Shown piece after piece: positions 17,916 through 26,601 of a DNA stretch of 64,000 bases. The position numbers and the translations under genes were made by a program. How positions within the stretch are numbered: the stretch's first letter is position 1; every line of letters begins with the position of its first letter. The notes beneath the pieces were generated by a model, which ran no database searches, was not told where the DNA came from, and saw only the letters and a list, made by a program, of their open reading frames with translations. The stretch comes from Lachnospiraceae bacterium. GTDB lineage: Bacteria; Bacillota; Clostridia; Lachnospirales; Lachnospiraceae. The stretch covers positions 124,001 through 188,000 of the forward strand of contig CAJTEE010000003.1 of assembly GCA_910575275.1 (NCBI GenBank), written 5' to 3'.

Positions 17916-19739
17916 TTACAGCCTCACATATACGGAGGACAGGAACACCAGGCCGTCCGCCTCAAACTTGGCATCGCCGCCGTGCTGACGTGCAATGGCC
18001 GCAATAGAGCCCGTCCCGATGCCGAAATCAGCGCGCTTGCTGGAGAGAGCCCTGCCGTCCTGCTCTGTAAAGCTGCCGTTAAAGCTGTTGTCCATCGTGA
18101 CGGTCAGCGTTTTATACTGCCGCCGGCTGTTCAGATGGATGAATTTTTTCCCCTCGGTCATGCGAGCGCAGGCTTCGATGGCGTTTTCAAACAGATTCCC
18201 GAAAATGACACACAGGCTGCTGTCTGTGATGCGTTCCAGATGCCCCGGTACGGTAAGGCAGATTGAGCATTCAATGCCGTTTTCCTCTGCAATGGCGGCA
18301 TAATGGGAAACGACCGCATTGACCGCCATGTTTTCACAGTAAACGGTTTTCCGTCCGGCAGGAATCTGCGCGATCAACGTATCCAGATACTCGGTCAGAC
18401 GCCGGCTGTCGCCCTCCTCGCTGTAGCTTCGGATCACGGTAAGCTGGTGGCGCAGGTCATGCCGCTGCTTTTTTACAGCCTCCGCACTCTGCAAAAGCAT
18501 CTGATGCCGTTTTTTCTGTTCCTCGATCTGTGTCTCCATCAGACTGACCTCGAAGGCGAGCTGCTGTTTCTGCTGCTTCAGCCGCAGAGCGTCCCGGATA
18601 AACAGACCGCCGACCCCTCCCGTCATCAGCGTGAACAGGATGCCTCCGATTTGGAAAATCGAAGACAGAACATTGGTAAAGCGCAGTGTATAATTTACCA
18701 TTTCCAGAGCGCCGCCGAGCGTCAGTACCGCCATAGGAAGGAAGAATCTTTTAGCCGGCTGGTTTTGATACCGAAGTCCCTCATAAAGGATATATCCGGC
18801 CAGAAACAGCAGGGAAGCCAGCACCAGGACATGGAAGAAGCGCATACTCCTGGAAAACCCGACGATCCCCATAAGCTGGGCCAGGAAGGCCGCGGCCGCG
18901 GCGGACAGATCGACGAGGCACAAAAGGCGCAGCGGTCGGCCGTCGTGGAACGGAATTATGGCAACGGCAAACAAAAGGAGAGGGACAGGAACGGAGTAGA
19001 ATCCCATAAAAGCGAATAAATATAAGAGAGTCGGATTGGGGATAATGAGCTCGGTCAGATTGCATTCGCCAAAGCACCACAGTCCCATAGCCAGTGAAGA
19101 CAGGCCGAGGTACAGGAATACAATGCCCCTCCGTTCGAACAGGACAATCGCCAACGCAACAAAAATCAGGAGCAGGCCGAGAGTGATCTGGACAAGGGAA
19201 ACAATAAAGGGGACTCCCGTTGTTTTCAGCAGACAGGCAAGGATATCTCCCAGCCTTCCGACGAGAAGCGGCTGAATGGGCAATGCACGGCGGGTCTTTG
19301 GGGACAGATACTCCAGCCGGAGTCGGATCGTGCTGCCAAAGCCGTCTAACGGCACTGCCGCCACTGTTGTGGCCGGATCTTCCATAAACCTGGGGAGGCT
19401 GCCCTCCTGTCCGGCCTCAAAGATCAGTGTGCCGTCTGCGTAAACCCGTAACGGGGCATACACGCTTTTCACATACAGGCAGTCGCCGTCCACCACCGAA
19501 ATTTCGGCCGAAAGCGTAACTGGAGTGCGCGCCGGCAGCGGAGAAAAGCTGTGCGGCAGAGTGACGACTTCTTCCGTCCCGTCTATCAGGGCTGCTACCT
19601 GCGTCACCTGGCGCACGCCGTCCGCGTAGGAGGGCGTCTCTTTTAAGTATCCGCGGCTGCCGGTGAGCAGTGCGAACAGGCACAGCAGGTAAAGGAGGAC
19701 GGACAGAGGAAACAGACGACGGATGGCATTATTCATCTC
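17916..19739 (-). CDS. GHKL sensor histidine kinase (AgrC/LytS-like)
   Basis: A 607-residue membrane kinase. An N-terminal TM helix (about 7-24) precedes an extracellular domain of about 150 residues. Then come seven hydrophobic segments (about 175-385), a coiled-coil linker rich in Gln/Glu (395-425) and the kinase core. The H-box reads RHDLRHQL (about 425-432), the N-box FGNLFENAIEACARM, and the G-box FGIGTGSIAAI. This is the HPK10-type arrangement that pairs with LytTR regulators. The ATG at 19739 with AAGGAGG seven bases upstream is preferred; it overlaps the end of the regulator gene by 11 bp, so the two are co-translated. The ligand is unknown. Confidence 0.88.
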   Translation of the reverse strand, partial: EMNNAIRRLFPLSVLLYLLCLFALLTGSRGYLKETPSYADGVRQVTQVAALIDGTEEVVTLPHSFSPLPARTPVTLSAEISVVDGDCLYVKSVYAPLRVYADGTLIFEAGQEGSLPRFMEDPATTVAAVPLDGFGSTIRLRLEYLSPKTRRALPIQPLLVGRLGDILACLLKTTGVPFIVSLVQITLGLLLIFVALAIVLFERRGIVFLYLGLSSLAMGLWCFGECNLTELIIPNPTLLYLFAFMGFYSVPVPLLLFAVAIIPFHDGRPLRLLCLVDLSAAAAAFLAQLMGIVGFSRSMRFFHVLVLASLLFLAGYILYEGLRYQNQPAKRFFLPMAVLTLGGALEMVNYTLRFTNVLSSIFQIGGILFTLMTGGVGGLFIRDALRLKQQKQQLAFEVSLMETQIEEQKKRHQMLLQSAEAVKKQRHDLRHQLTVIRSYSEEGDSRRLTEYLDTLIAQIPAGRKTVYCENMAVNAVVSHYAAIAEENGIECSICLTVPGHLERITDSSLCVIFGNLFENAIEACARMTEGKKFIHLNSRRQYKTLTVTMDNSFNGSFTEQDGRALSSKRADFGIGTGSIAAIARQHGGDAKFEADGLVFLSSVYVRL

Positions 19740-20457
19740 CAGACCTCCTTGCCGCGGCAAAGAGATACGCTTCAAAGGCCTTTCGGGCCTTACTCATGCT
19801 CTCCCTGCGGATATACACGCTGTGTCCCTCCTTCATCACAAACATCATGAGCTCCCGGTCGAGCTCCTCCACATAGGACAGGTTCACCAGATAGCTTTTG
19901 TGGCAGCGGAAAAAAGGCTGCCCCGCAAACTGCGGCTCGACGGCGTCAAGCCGTTCATTGATCTGGATCGTTTCCCCGCCGGTAAGGTACAGATACAGCC
20001 TGTGATCCTTTTGCTCGGCGTACAGAATCCGCTCAAAGGGCAGAGACAGCTCCCGGCCGTTCTTTTTTAACAGCAGCCTTGGCATGTGCTCCTTTTTCAG
20101 GTGGGCGAGCTGCAGAAGCTCCCGCACGGCATGCTCCTTTAACGGCTTTTCTATATATTTGAGGACGTCGAGGCGATAGCCCTCCAATGCATGCTCGGTG
20201 CTGGTGGTGACGAATGCCACGGGTACGGGATCTTCCGCTTCCCGCAGCTTGGCCACGACGTCCACGCCGTTAAGCCCATCCATGTAAATGTCCATAAAAA
20301 CCAGATCAAACCGTCCCCTTTGATAATCCCTCAGAAAATCCTCCCCGCAGCAGTAAACGGAGGCCTCCACGGGGAGTTCACTCTTTTGCAAAATGGCGAG
20401 CAGCTTTTCCTGCTCATTCTGATCGTTTTCACAGACAGCGGCTTGTAAAGGCTCCAT
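19729..20457 (-). CDS. LytTR-family response regulator
   Basis: A 242-residue regulator. The receiver domain (about 1-120) has the acidic pocket after the first strand (CENDQNE), the phospho-acceptor Asp in DLVFMDIYMDG, a Thr in VTTS and a Lys in LKYIEKP. The C-terminal half (about 135-235) is a LytTR DNA-binding domain, recognisable by ILYAEQKDHRLYLY, FFRCHKSYLVNLSYVEEL and YIRRESM. It is cotranscribed with the kinase. The 18-bp element overlapping its own -35 and repeated before the neighbouring surface gene makes those genes the likely targets. Confidence 0.92.
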   Translation of the reverse strand: MEPLQAAVCENDQNEQEKLLAILQKSELPVEASVYCCGEDFLRDYQRGRFDLVFMDIYMDGLNGVDVVAKLREAEDPVPVAFVTTSTEHALEGYRLDVLKYIEKPLKEHAVRELLQLAHLKKEHMPRLLLKKNGRELSLPFERILYAEQKDHRLYLYLTGGETIQINERLDAVEPQFAGQPFFRCHKSYLVNLSYVEELDRELMMFVMKEGHSVYIRRESMSKARKAFEAYLFAAARRSGDE

Positions 20458-20570
20458 GCCGGATCTCTCCCTTTTTTGTTAATATACAAGCGTCAAAAGG
20501 TCATGCATTGCGTGCTTGCGCGCGAATGTATGGAGCTGGGACGCGCAAAAGCCCTTTTGATATTTCTATC

Positions 20571-20599
20571 ATTATATCGTACATACATAAAAAAATCAA
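20571..20599 (-). promoter_or_regulatory. Promoter of the two-component operon
   Basis: Minus-strand TTGATT (20599-20594) and perfect TATAAT (20576-20571) with a 17-bp spacer. The -35 overlaps the shared 18-bp element, so the regulator may control its own synthesis. Confidence 0.65.
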
Positions 20600-20613
20600 T
20601 TTGTCAAGTACGA
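20596..20613 (+). promoter_or_regulatory. Candidate operator, copy 2 of an 18-bp shared element
   Basis: TCAATTTGTCAAGTACGA, identical to the minus-strand copy at 17831-17814, with similar flanks (ATAAAA-type run upstream). It lies between the two-component operon and a decayed surface gene that runs the other way. In that gene the coding remnant begins right after the element, so its own core promoter and signal peptide have been lost. Confidence 0.5.
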
Positions 20614-20636
20614 TTTTCGATCGGATACGGGGGATT

Positions 20637-22059
20637 TTTGCGGACGTAACTCCTTCCGATGCAGACGTATTTTCCGTGCAGCAGGTACGGACGGTTCGGA
20701 ACGCTCCGGTGGAGATCGGCGGTGTGGAGTATACCGACATGGGGGATATCACGAACAAGCCGATTGATTTGAGCAGCGCTCCGGCCGATAACCGTTATTA
20801 TCAGGCCGGGGCCGGCCATGTGCTTTGGGACGGAGCAGACAAAACGGTTACGCTGCACGACGCGTTGATCACGGCGTTTTACACGCCGGAGATCCCCGCG
20901 GGCGCTCGGGGCGTGGTGGAGGGCGGCAATACCCTGACAGCGACGAATACCTATGCGCTTGTCTGTTATTCCGGCGGGATTACGGTCGAGGAGCCGGACT
21001 CCTTAAGGACAGTGAGCCAACTTAAGAACAGCACCGGCTGGATGGTGGCGGTTTATGCGAGCGGGGCGATATTTCCATCATGATTGAGGGCAGCCTTACC
21101 ACAGACGACGCCTCCTCGAGTGGAATCAGAGCAGAAAGTGGCAGCGTAACGCTCCAAAGCGGCGGCAGTATCTCTCTGGCGGCAAAGGGAGGGGATCCTG
21201 GAAAACGCCGATACGGCTTCCATAAAAGGCGGAAGCGGAGACATCGAACCCACGGTGACGGGGCAGATCCGCGGATGCGCCGGTGCAGTATCCGTGAAAA
21301 GCGGGGATGCTATCCTGGTGGACGGCAGTGTCTTCGGGCTGAATCAAATCACGGCAGAGACGGGGCAGACGTATTTCCACGAAGGAGGGGACACATTTCC
21401 GGCTTTACGAGAGCAAGCGCTCCCTGACAGGGGAGATCGACCTGCGGGCGTTTTCTGGCCTGCTTCGGCTCTCGTACAAAAACGACAGCCCCATAGACTA
21501 TTACAAGGTGACGTTTGGCGATCGGATCGGCCTGTACGCCGAGGGGAGTACGGTCCGCTTTACCGCCGGTCCTGTTACGCGCAAACTATGATACATCGAC
21601 AAGCGGCAGTTCCTCGGACAGCGGCTCCTCGGACGGAGGAGGTGTGGACGACCGGACGGCGAAAAGCCTCGATACGGGGCTTCCGGTTACGGATATCCGA
21701 ACGACGGACTGGTTTTATCAGGATGTAAAATCTGTTTGCGGCCGGGGCCTGATGACGGGAGTCGGGAACGGCCGGATATTATGATGCGGTGACATGGGCT
21801 TCGCAGAACGGGCTGATGACAGGCTTTAGGGACGGCTCCTTCAAGCCGGACGTACGATGACCCGCGAGGAGCTTGCCGTGCTGTTTTACAGGTATGCGAA
21901 GTACAGAGGTATACCTTGACGGCAAAGGGAAGTCTGGAAGGCTTTTCCGATGGGGATAGGGTCTCGGACTGGGCACAGGAGGCCGTCAGGTGGGCGGTCG
22001 GAAACGGTCTTTTGAACGGCAGGAGAAATAAAAACACGTCAGTGCGGCAGGCCGGTTTC
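20637..22059 (+). pseudogene. Decayed surface protein with three SLH domains
   Basis: Pieces of one protein lie in different frames. One piece (about 20637-21083) resembles the beta-rich middle of the 15104-17701 protein (VVEGGNTLTATNTYALVCYS). The next pieces carry SGSVTLQSGGSISLAAKGG, then VKSGDAILVDGSVFGLNQI, then LRLSYKNDSPIDYYKVTFGD. A Ser/Gly linker leads to SLH domains: TTDWFYQDVKSVCGRGLMTG, ASQNGLMTGFRDGSFKPD with MTREELAVLFYRYAKY, and FSDGDRVSDWAQEAVRWAV. At least five frame changes are needed and there is no signal peptide. SLH domains bind pyruvylated wall polymers. Confidence 0.75.
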
Positions 22060-22108
22060 CCTTTTTACAGAAATCCTTGGCAAAAAACAAAATTTGTTTG
22101 ACAAGGAT

Positions 22109-22138
22109 TTGACAAACACCTCGGTTGTGGTATATAAT
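22109..22138 (+). promoter_or_regulatory. Promoter of the rex operon
   Basis: TTGACA (22109-22114) and TATAAT (22133-22138) with an 18-bp spacer, 47 bp before the rex ATG. A second TTGACA lies 12 bp upstream, and TTGTTTGACAA nearby is a short inverted repeat. No clear Rex box is visible. Confidence 0.7.
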
Positions 22139-22184
22139 TTTATCAAAAACTGAATCTTGATGGAAAAGGTGAAACAGGGAAGCA

Positions 22185-22853
22185 ATGACAGATTACAAAC
22201 AGATTTCAAAGGCCGTTATTTCCAGGCTGCCTCGGTATTACAGATATCTGGGGGAGCTGATGGAGGAGGGGATTGAGAGGATTTCTTCCAATGAGTTGAG
22301 CGCACGGATGAAGGTAACCGCCTCGCAGATCCGGCAGGATCTTAACAATTTCGGCGGCTTCGGGCAGCAGGGGTACGGCTATAACGTGAAATATCTTTAT
22401 GCGGAAATTGCCCGGATCCTGGGGATTGACCGCCAGCATAACCTGATCATCATCGGAGCCGGGAATCTCGGCCAGGCGATTGCAAACTACACGAACTTCG
22501 AAAAGCGCGGCTTTATCATCAAGGGTATGTTCGACATTAATCCGCGTCTGATCGGCCTTGTGGTGCGCGGGGCCAAGATCCGGGGAATCGACGATCTGGA
22601 GCAGTTTATCGTGGAAAATGAGGTACAGATCGCGGCGCTTACGATTCCGAAATCCAAGGCGCCCGAGATCGCAGACCGCCTCGTAAAGGCCGGCATCAAG
22701 GCGATTTGGAATTTTGCACATACGGATCTTTCGGTGCCGGATGATGTGGTCGTGGAGAATGTACATCTCTCAGAAAGCCTGATGCGCCTTTCCTACCGGG
22801 TCTGCAGCATGCAGGATGAGAGAGAGCGCAGGGAGAAGGAGCAGCTCTCATGA
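22185..22853 (+). CDS. rex: Redox-sensing transcriptional repressor Rex
   Basis: A 222-residue repressor that senses the NADH/NAD+ ratio. The N-terminal winged helix (about 1-80) contains ASQIRQDLNNFGGFGQQGYGY, the family signature. The Rossmann domain carries IIIGAGNLGQAIANY (about 88-102), which binds NAD(H). When NADH is low, Rex represses fermentative and respiratory genes. It opens a tightly packed operon and its stop overlaps the acpS start (ATGA). The ribosome site before ATG 22185 is weak (CAGGGAAG). Confidence 0.97.
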   Translation: MTDYKQISKAVISRLPRYYRYLGELMEEGIERISSNELSARMKVTASQIRQDLNNFGGFGQQGYGYNVKYLYAEIARILGIDRQHNLIIIGAGNLGQAIANYTNFEKRGFIIKGMFDINPRLIGLVVRGAKIRGIDDLEQFIVENEVQIAALTIPKSKAPEIADRLVKAGIKAIWNFAHTDLSVPDDVVVENVHLSESLMRLSYRVCSMQDERERREKEQLS

Positions 22854-23218
22854 TAACCGGTGTGGGCTGCGATTTGGTCGAGATTAAGCGAGTCGAAAAG
22901 GCCTGTGAGAAGGAGGCCTTTTTATTGCGCGTTTATACGGAAGCAGAACGCCGGCAGGCAAGGGGCAAGCCCCAGGTCCTGGCCGGCACTTTTGCGGTCA
23001 AGGAGGCGGTCTCCAAGGTCCTGGGAACCGGATTTCGCGGATTTATGCCGCAGGATGTGGAGGTCCTGCGGGATGAACTCGGAAAACCGTATGTTGTGCT
23101 CCACGGCCCGGCGGCAGAGCAGGCAAGGGAGAGAGGGATCGGACGGATCGAGGTCTCCATCAGCGATACAAAGGAGTGCGCTATGGCGTTTGCCGTGGGG
23201 GAAGGGGAGCGGACATGA
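22850..23218 (+). CDS. acpS: Holo-[acyl-carrier-protein] synthase
   Basis: A 122-residue AcpS that moves 4'-phosphopantetheine from CoA to apo-ACP for fatty acid synthesis. Motifs are GVGCDLVEIKRVEKA at the N-terminus (Mg2+-binding Asp) and GTFAVKEAVSKVLGTGF (about residues 46-62, with the metal-binding Glu). Length is typical. The start overlaps the rex stop by four bases and its own stop overlaps the next start, so translation is coupled through the operon. Confidence 0.96.
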   Translation: MITGVGCDLVEIKRVEKACEKEAFLLRVYTEAERRQARGKPQVLAGTFAVKEAVSKVLGTGFRGFMPQDVEVLRDELGKPYVVLHGPAAEQARERGIGRIEVSISDTKECAMAFAVGEGERT

Positions 23219-24801
23219 GAAGCCTGGTTGGCGGAAGGGAAATGAAGGAGATCGACAGGCGCTCGATCGAGGAGTACGGGATCCCCTCTATGGTGCTCAT
23301 GGAGCGGGCTGCTCTTGCAGCTGCCGACGAGGCAGAGGCACTTTTGAGGGAGCGGGGCGGGCGCACGGTCTGCGCGGTCTGCGGCTTCGGGAACAACGGC
23401 GCAGACGGAGTGGCCGCGGCCAGAATTTTAAGGCTTCGCGGGTTTCAGGCGCAGATTCTGCTTCCGGACGGGGGCGGAAAGCAGACGGAGGAATTTGCGG
23501 CGCAGCTTGCGATCGCAGAGAGGCTTGCAATCCCGGTCTATACGGTTGGGGGCCCACTCCCGAAGGACAGTGACGTGATTCTGGACGCGGTGTTTGGGAT
23601 CGGGCTGACGCGCGGCGTGGAGGGAAGCTATGCGGCCATGGTCTCGTTTATCATGGAGCAGAAAGAAGAAAAAGCAGCGGACGTGGTTGCCGTTGATATG
23701 CCGACGGGAGTCCATTCTGATACGGGACAGCTTCTGGGAAGCGCGGTCTTTGCGGATGTGACGGTGACGTTTGGAGAGCTGAAGCTTGGGCAGGCACTGT
23801 TTCCGGGACGGTCCGCCTGCGGGCGGCTCGTTGTGGCCGATATCGGCTTTGTGCCGGAGCCCACAGAGAAGAAGGAAAGACATGTCTTTAGCCTGGAGAA
23901 CTGTGACCTGAAACGGATTCCCGAAAGGCGGGCAGACTCTCACAAGGGAACATGGGGGAAGGTGTTGGTCATCGGCGGGGCAAAGAATATGGCCGGGGCG
24001 GCGTATTTTTCCGCGCTGGCGGCATACCGCTGCGGGGCAGGGCTTGTAAAGATTCTGACGGATCAGGAAAATCGGCAGATCCTTCAGGAGAGGCTTCCCG
24101 AGGCGCTGCTTTCGACGTACGATGCCTCCCGGGCCGAAAGCAGCCCGGAGAAATTGAAAGAATCTGTAATCGGGCAGCTTGCGTGGGCGGATGCGATCGT
24201 CCTGGGGCCGGGGCTTGGGAGGGATGGTTCGGCGGCGCTGTTAGCGGAGACGGTACTGGAAAGAGCCCGCGTGCCGCTCGTTGTGGATGCGGACGCGCTC
24301 AATTTGGCCGCAGGGCAGGAGCGACTTACGAAAGCTTTTGCGGGAAACATGATTCTGACGCCGCATTTAAAGGAAATGGAGCGACTTACGGGAACGCCGG
24401 TCAAGGAACTTCGGGCCGATCTGGTCGGCGCCGCGGCCGGCCTCGCGGACCGATACGGCGTGACCTGTGTCTTAAAGGATGCGGCAACCGTGATTGCGGA
24501 GCCCGGCGGAAAGCGTTTTGTAAACCAGAGCGGTTCGCCTGCAATGGCAAAGGGCGGCTCGGGAGATGTTTTGAGCGGTGTGATTGCGGGCCTTCTGGCA
24601 ATCGGCATGGAGCGAACGGATGCCGCGGCCTTGGGCGTATTTCTGCACGGCTTGGCCGGTGAATATGCGGCGAACAAGTATGGCCTTTGTGCGCCGCTGG
24701 CGCATGAGCTTGCGGATTGTGTCGGCGAAGTATTGAAGGAGATGCGTTGGAATCAACAGAAAGGCGGGAGGAAGCTGTGGGATTTGACAGGGCATATGTA
24801 A
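23215..24801 (+). CDS. nnr: Bifunctional NAD(P)H-hydrate repair enzyme
   Basis: A 528-residue two-domain enzyme. The N-terminal epimerase part (about 1-215; GFGNNGADGVAAARIL, DAVFGIGLTRGVEG, VDMPTGVHSDTG) interconverts the R and S forms of hydrated NAD(P)H. The C-terminal ADP/ATP-dependent dehydratase part (about 235-525; GGAKNMAGAAYFSALAAYRC, LGPGLGRDG, GGSGDVLSGVIAGL) restores NAD(P)H. It is a metabolite-repair enzyme of the cytoplasm. The ATG at 23215 overlaps the acpS stop, so it is preferred over an earlier in-frame start at 23176. Confidence 0.95.
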   Translation: MRSLVGGREMKEIDRRSIEEYGIPSMVLMERAALAAADEAEALLRERGGRTVCAVCGFGNNGADGVAAARILRLRGFQAQILLPDGGGKQTEEFAAQLAIAERLAIPVYTVGGPLPKDSDVILDAVFGIGLTRGVEGSYAAMVSFIMEQKEEKAADVVAVDMPTGVHSDTGQLLGSAVFADVTVTFGELKLGQALFPGRSACGRLVVADIGFVPEPTEKKERHVFSLENCDLKRIPERRADSHKGTWGKVLVIGGAKNMAGAAYFSALAAYRCGAGLVKILTDQENRQILQERLPEALLSTYDASRAESSPEKLKESVIGQLAWADAIVLGPGLGRDGSAALLAETVLERARVPLVVDADALNLAAGQERLTKAFAGNMILTPHLKEMERLTGTPVKELRADLVGAAAGLADRYGVTCVLKDAATVIAEPGGKRFVNQSGSPAMAKGGSGDVLSGVIAGLLAIGMERTDAAALGVFLHGLAGEYAANKYGLCAPLAHELADCVGEVLKEMRWNQQKGGRKLWDLTGHM

Positions 24802-25970
24802 ATATACATTTGGACAGGATCGAGGAAAATATGAGGGCGATGCAGAGAAATCTCGCCCCGGGAGTCAGGCTGATCGGGACTGTCAAGGCAGACGGCTACG
24901 GCCACGGCGCGGTCTTTGTGGCAAAGACGATCGACCCGTACGTCTGGGGCTACGCGGTTGCGACGGCCGACGAGGCACTGCAGCTTCGAAGGCATGGGAT
25001 CGAAAAGCCGATCCTGATCCTCGGCGTGACGGGGGAGGAGCGGTACGAGGAGCTTCTGCGCCAGGAGGTCCGCATGACCGTATTCCAGAAGGAGCGGGCC
25101 GTGCGTCTTTCCGGGACCGCGGTCCGCATGGGCGTGACGGCGCGTATTCACATTGCGGTTGACACGGGCATGAGCCGGATCGGAATCTTGCCGGCGGATC
25201 CGGGAGCGGTGCGGCTTATAAAGGAGATTGCGGCGCTCCCCGGCATCGAGATCGAGGGCATGTTTACCCATTTTGCGCGGGCGGATGAGACGGATAAGAC
25301 CGCGGCCCTCAAACAGCTTCGCATCTTCCGGGAGTTTGCTTCCATGGTAAAGGCCGAGGGCCTTTCGATCCAGATCTGCCACTGCGCCAACAGCGCGGCG
25401 ATCGTGGATCTGCCAAAGGCACAGATGAATGCGGTCCGTGCGGGAATCTCGATCTACGGGCTGTACCCGTCAGATGAGGTAAAAAAGGCCGTACTGCATT
25501 TGCAGCCCGCGATGGAGTTTAAAAGCGTTATTACCTATATAAAAGAGATCGGGCCGGGGACGGCGGTCAGCTACGGCGGGACGTTTGTGGCCGAATCGCC
25601 CACACGGGTCGCAACCGTGGCGGTCGGCTATGGGGACGGATACCCGAGAAGTCTTTCCGGCAAGGGCTTTGTCCTGTTGTGCGGGAAACGGGCGCCGATT
25701 CTCGGACGCGTCTGCATGGATCAGCTCATGGTGGATGTGACAGGGATTCCCGAAGCGCTGGAGGGCATGGAGGTCACGCTTTTAGGCAGGGACGGCGGGG
25801 AGGAGATCACGATGGAGGAGCTGGCACTTTTAAGCGGTGGCTTCCACTATGAGATCCCCTGCCTGATCGGAAAGCGTGTGCCGCGGGTCTATATAAAGAA
25901 CGGCAAAAGGGTTGCAATGATGACCTGCCTGGACGGGGAGTACGAGGAGGCTGTATATAGCCCGGCCTGA
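24777..25970 (+). CDS. alr: Alanine racemase
   Basis: A 397-residue PLP enzyme that makes D-alanine for peptidoglycan. The cofactor lysine is K37 in TVKADGYGHG. HIAVDTGMSRIG, HCANSAAI and the catalytic-tyrosine region AVSYGGTF are conserved, and RVCMDQLMVDVT follows. The start is inferred as GTG at 24777 with GGGAGGAA just upstream, overlapping the end of nnr by 25 bp. Start codons further upstream lie inside nnr. The position next to a MazF-type gene is common in Firmicutes. Confidence 0.95.
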   Translation: MGFDRAYVNIHLDRIEENMRAMQRNLAPGVRLIGTVKADGYGHGAVFVAKTIDPYVWGYAVATADEALQLRRHGIEKPILILGVTGEERYEELLRQEVRMTVFQKERAVRLSGTAVRMGVTARIHIAVDTGMSRIGILPADPGAVRLIKEIAALPGIEIEGMFTHFARADETDKTAALKQLRIFREFASMVKAEGLSIQICHCANSAAIVDLPKAQMNAVRAGISIYGLYPSDEVKKAVLHLQPAMEFKSVITYIKEIGPGTAVSYGGTFVAESPTRVATVAVGYGDGYPRSLSGKGFVLLCGKRAPILGRVCMDQLMVDVTGIPEALEGMEVTLLGRDGGEEITMEELALLSGGFHYEIPCLIGKRVPRVYIKNGKRVAMMTCLDGEYEEAVYSPA

Positions 25971-26165
25971 CCGAAAGAGGACGGCCGTGCAGCCGTTTTG
26001 CCGTTTTGGCCGAGAGGGGACGGCTGTCCGGCAGATCTGTGCATTTATCCGGCCATAATTACTGCGGCGGGCGCGCATTTGCCCGTCTCTCTGCATAAGG
26101 TAATCATAGAGTGTCAATACTATCGTTACGGGGAGACCCAAAAAACGATTGTGGAGTGTGAGAAT

Positions 26166-26513
26166 GTGATTATCAGACGTGGAGATATTTTCTATGCAGA
26201 TTTAAGACCGGTTGTTGGCTCGGAGCAGGGAGGAGTCCGCCCGGTCCTGATTATACAAAACGATGTCGGAAACAAGCACAGCCCCACGGTGATCTGTGCG
26301 GCGATCACCTCAAAAATGAATAAGGCAAAGCTGCCGACCCATGTGGAGTTAAATGCAAGGCAGTGTGACATGGTAAAGGATTCCGTCATCCTCTTAGAGC
26401 AGCTTCGGACGATTGATAAAAGGCGGCTGCGGGAAAAAATCTGCCACATTGACGGGGAGCTCGGGGAGCGAGTCGATACGGCATTAAAAATCAGCCTCGA
26501 TCTGCCTACATAA
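26166..26513 (+). CDS. ndoA: MazF/NdoA-family endoribonuclease toxin, no antitoxin gene beside it
   Basis: A 115-residue protein of the PemK/MazF family (sequence-specific mRNA cleavage). Motifs are [20 protein letters not shown] at the N-terminus, RPVLIIQND, and the conserved VICAAITSK and [14 protein letters not shown]. Start GTG at 26166 has GGAG nine bases upstream. In Bacillus the MazE-like antitoxin gene (ndoAI) lies between alr and ndoA. Here only 195 bp separate alr from this gene and I see no antitoxin frame, so an antitoxin would have to be encoded elsewhere. Confidence 0.93.
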   Translation: MIIRRGDIFYADLRPVVGSEQGGVRPVLIIQNDVGNKHSPTVICAAITSKMNKAKLPTHVELNARQCDMVKDSVILLEQLRTIDKRRLREKICHIDGELGERVDTALKISLDLPT

Positions 26514-26527
26514 GGGCTTTCCCGCTG

Positions 26528-26556
26528 TTGACGAAACGGGACAAGGATGCTATATT
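26528..26556 (+). promoter_or_regulatory. Promoter of the CorC/HlyC-type gene
   Basis: TTGACG (26528-26533) and TATATT (26551-26556) with a 17-bp spacer, starting just after the MazF stop. Confidence 0.65.
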
Positions 26557-26601
26557 GGAATACAGATGTAGAAAACGAACAAAGGAGTGTTTTTCAAGTT
26601 C

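Noticed and set aside
18303-19019. 238-residue plus-strand open frame
   Set aside because: It is the reverse of the histidine kinase membrane region and shows no domain.
22091-22120. Rex operator in the rex promoter
   Set aside because: The TTGTTTGACAA inverted repeat does not fit the known 18-20 bp Rex box (TTGTGA-N6-TCACAA type).
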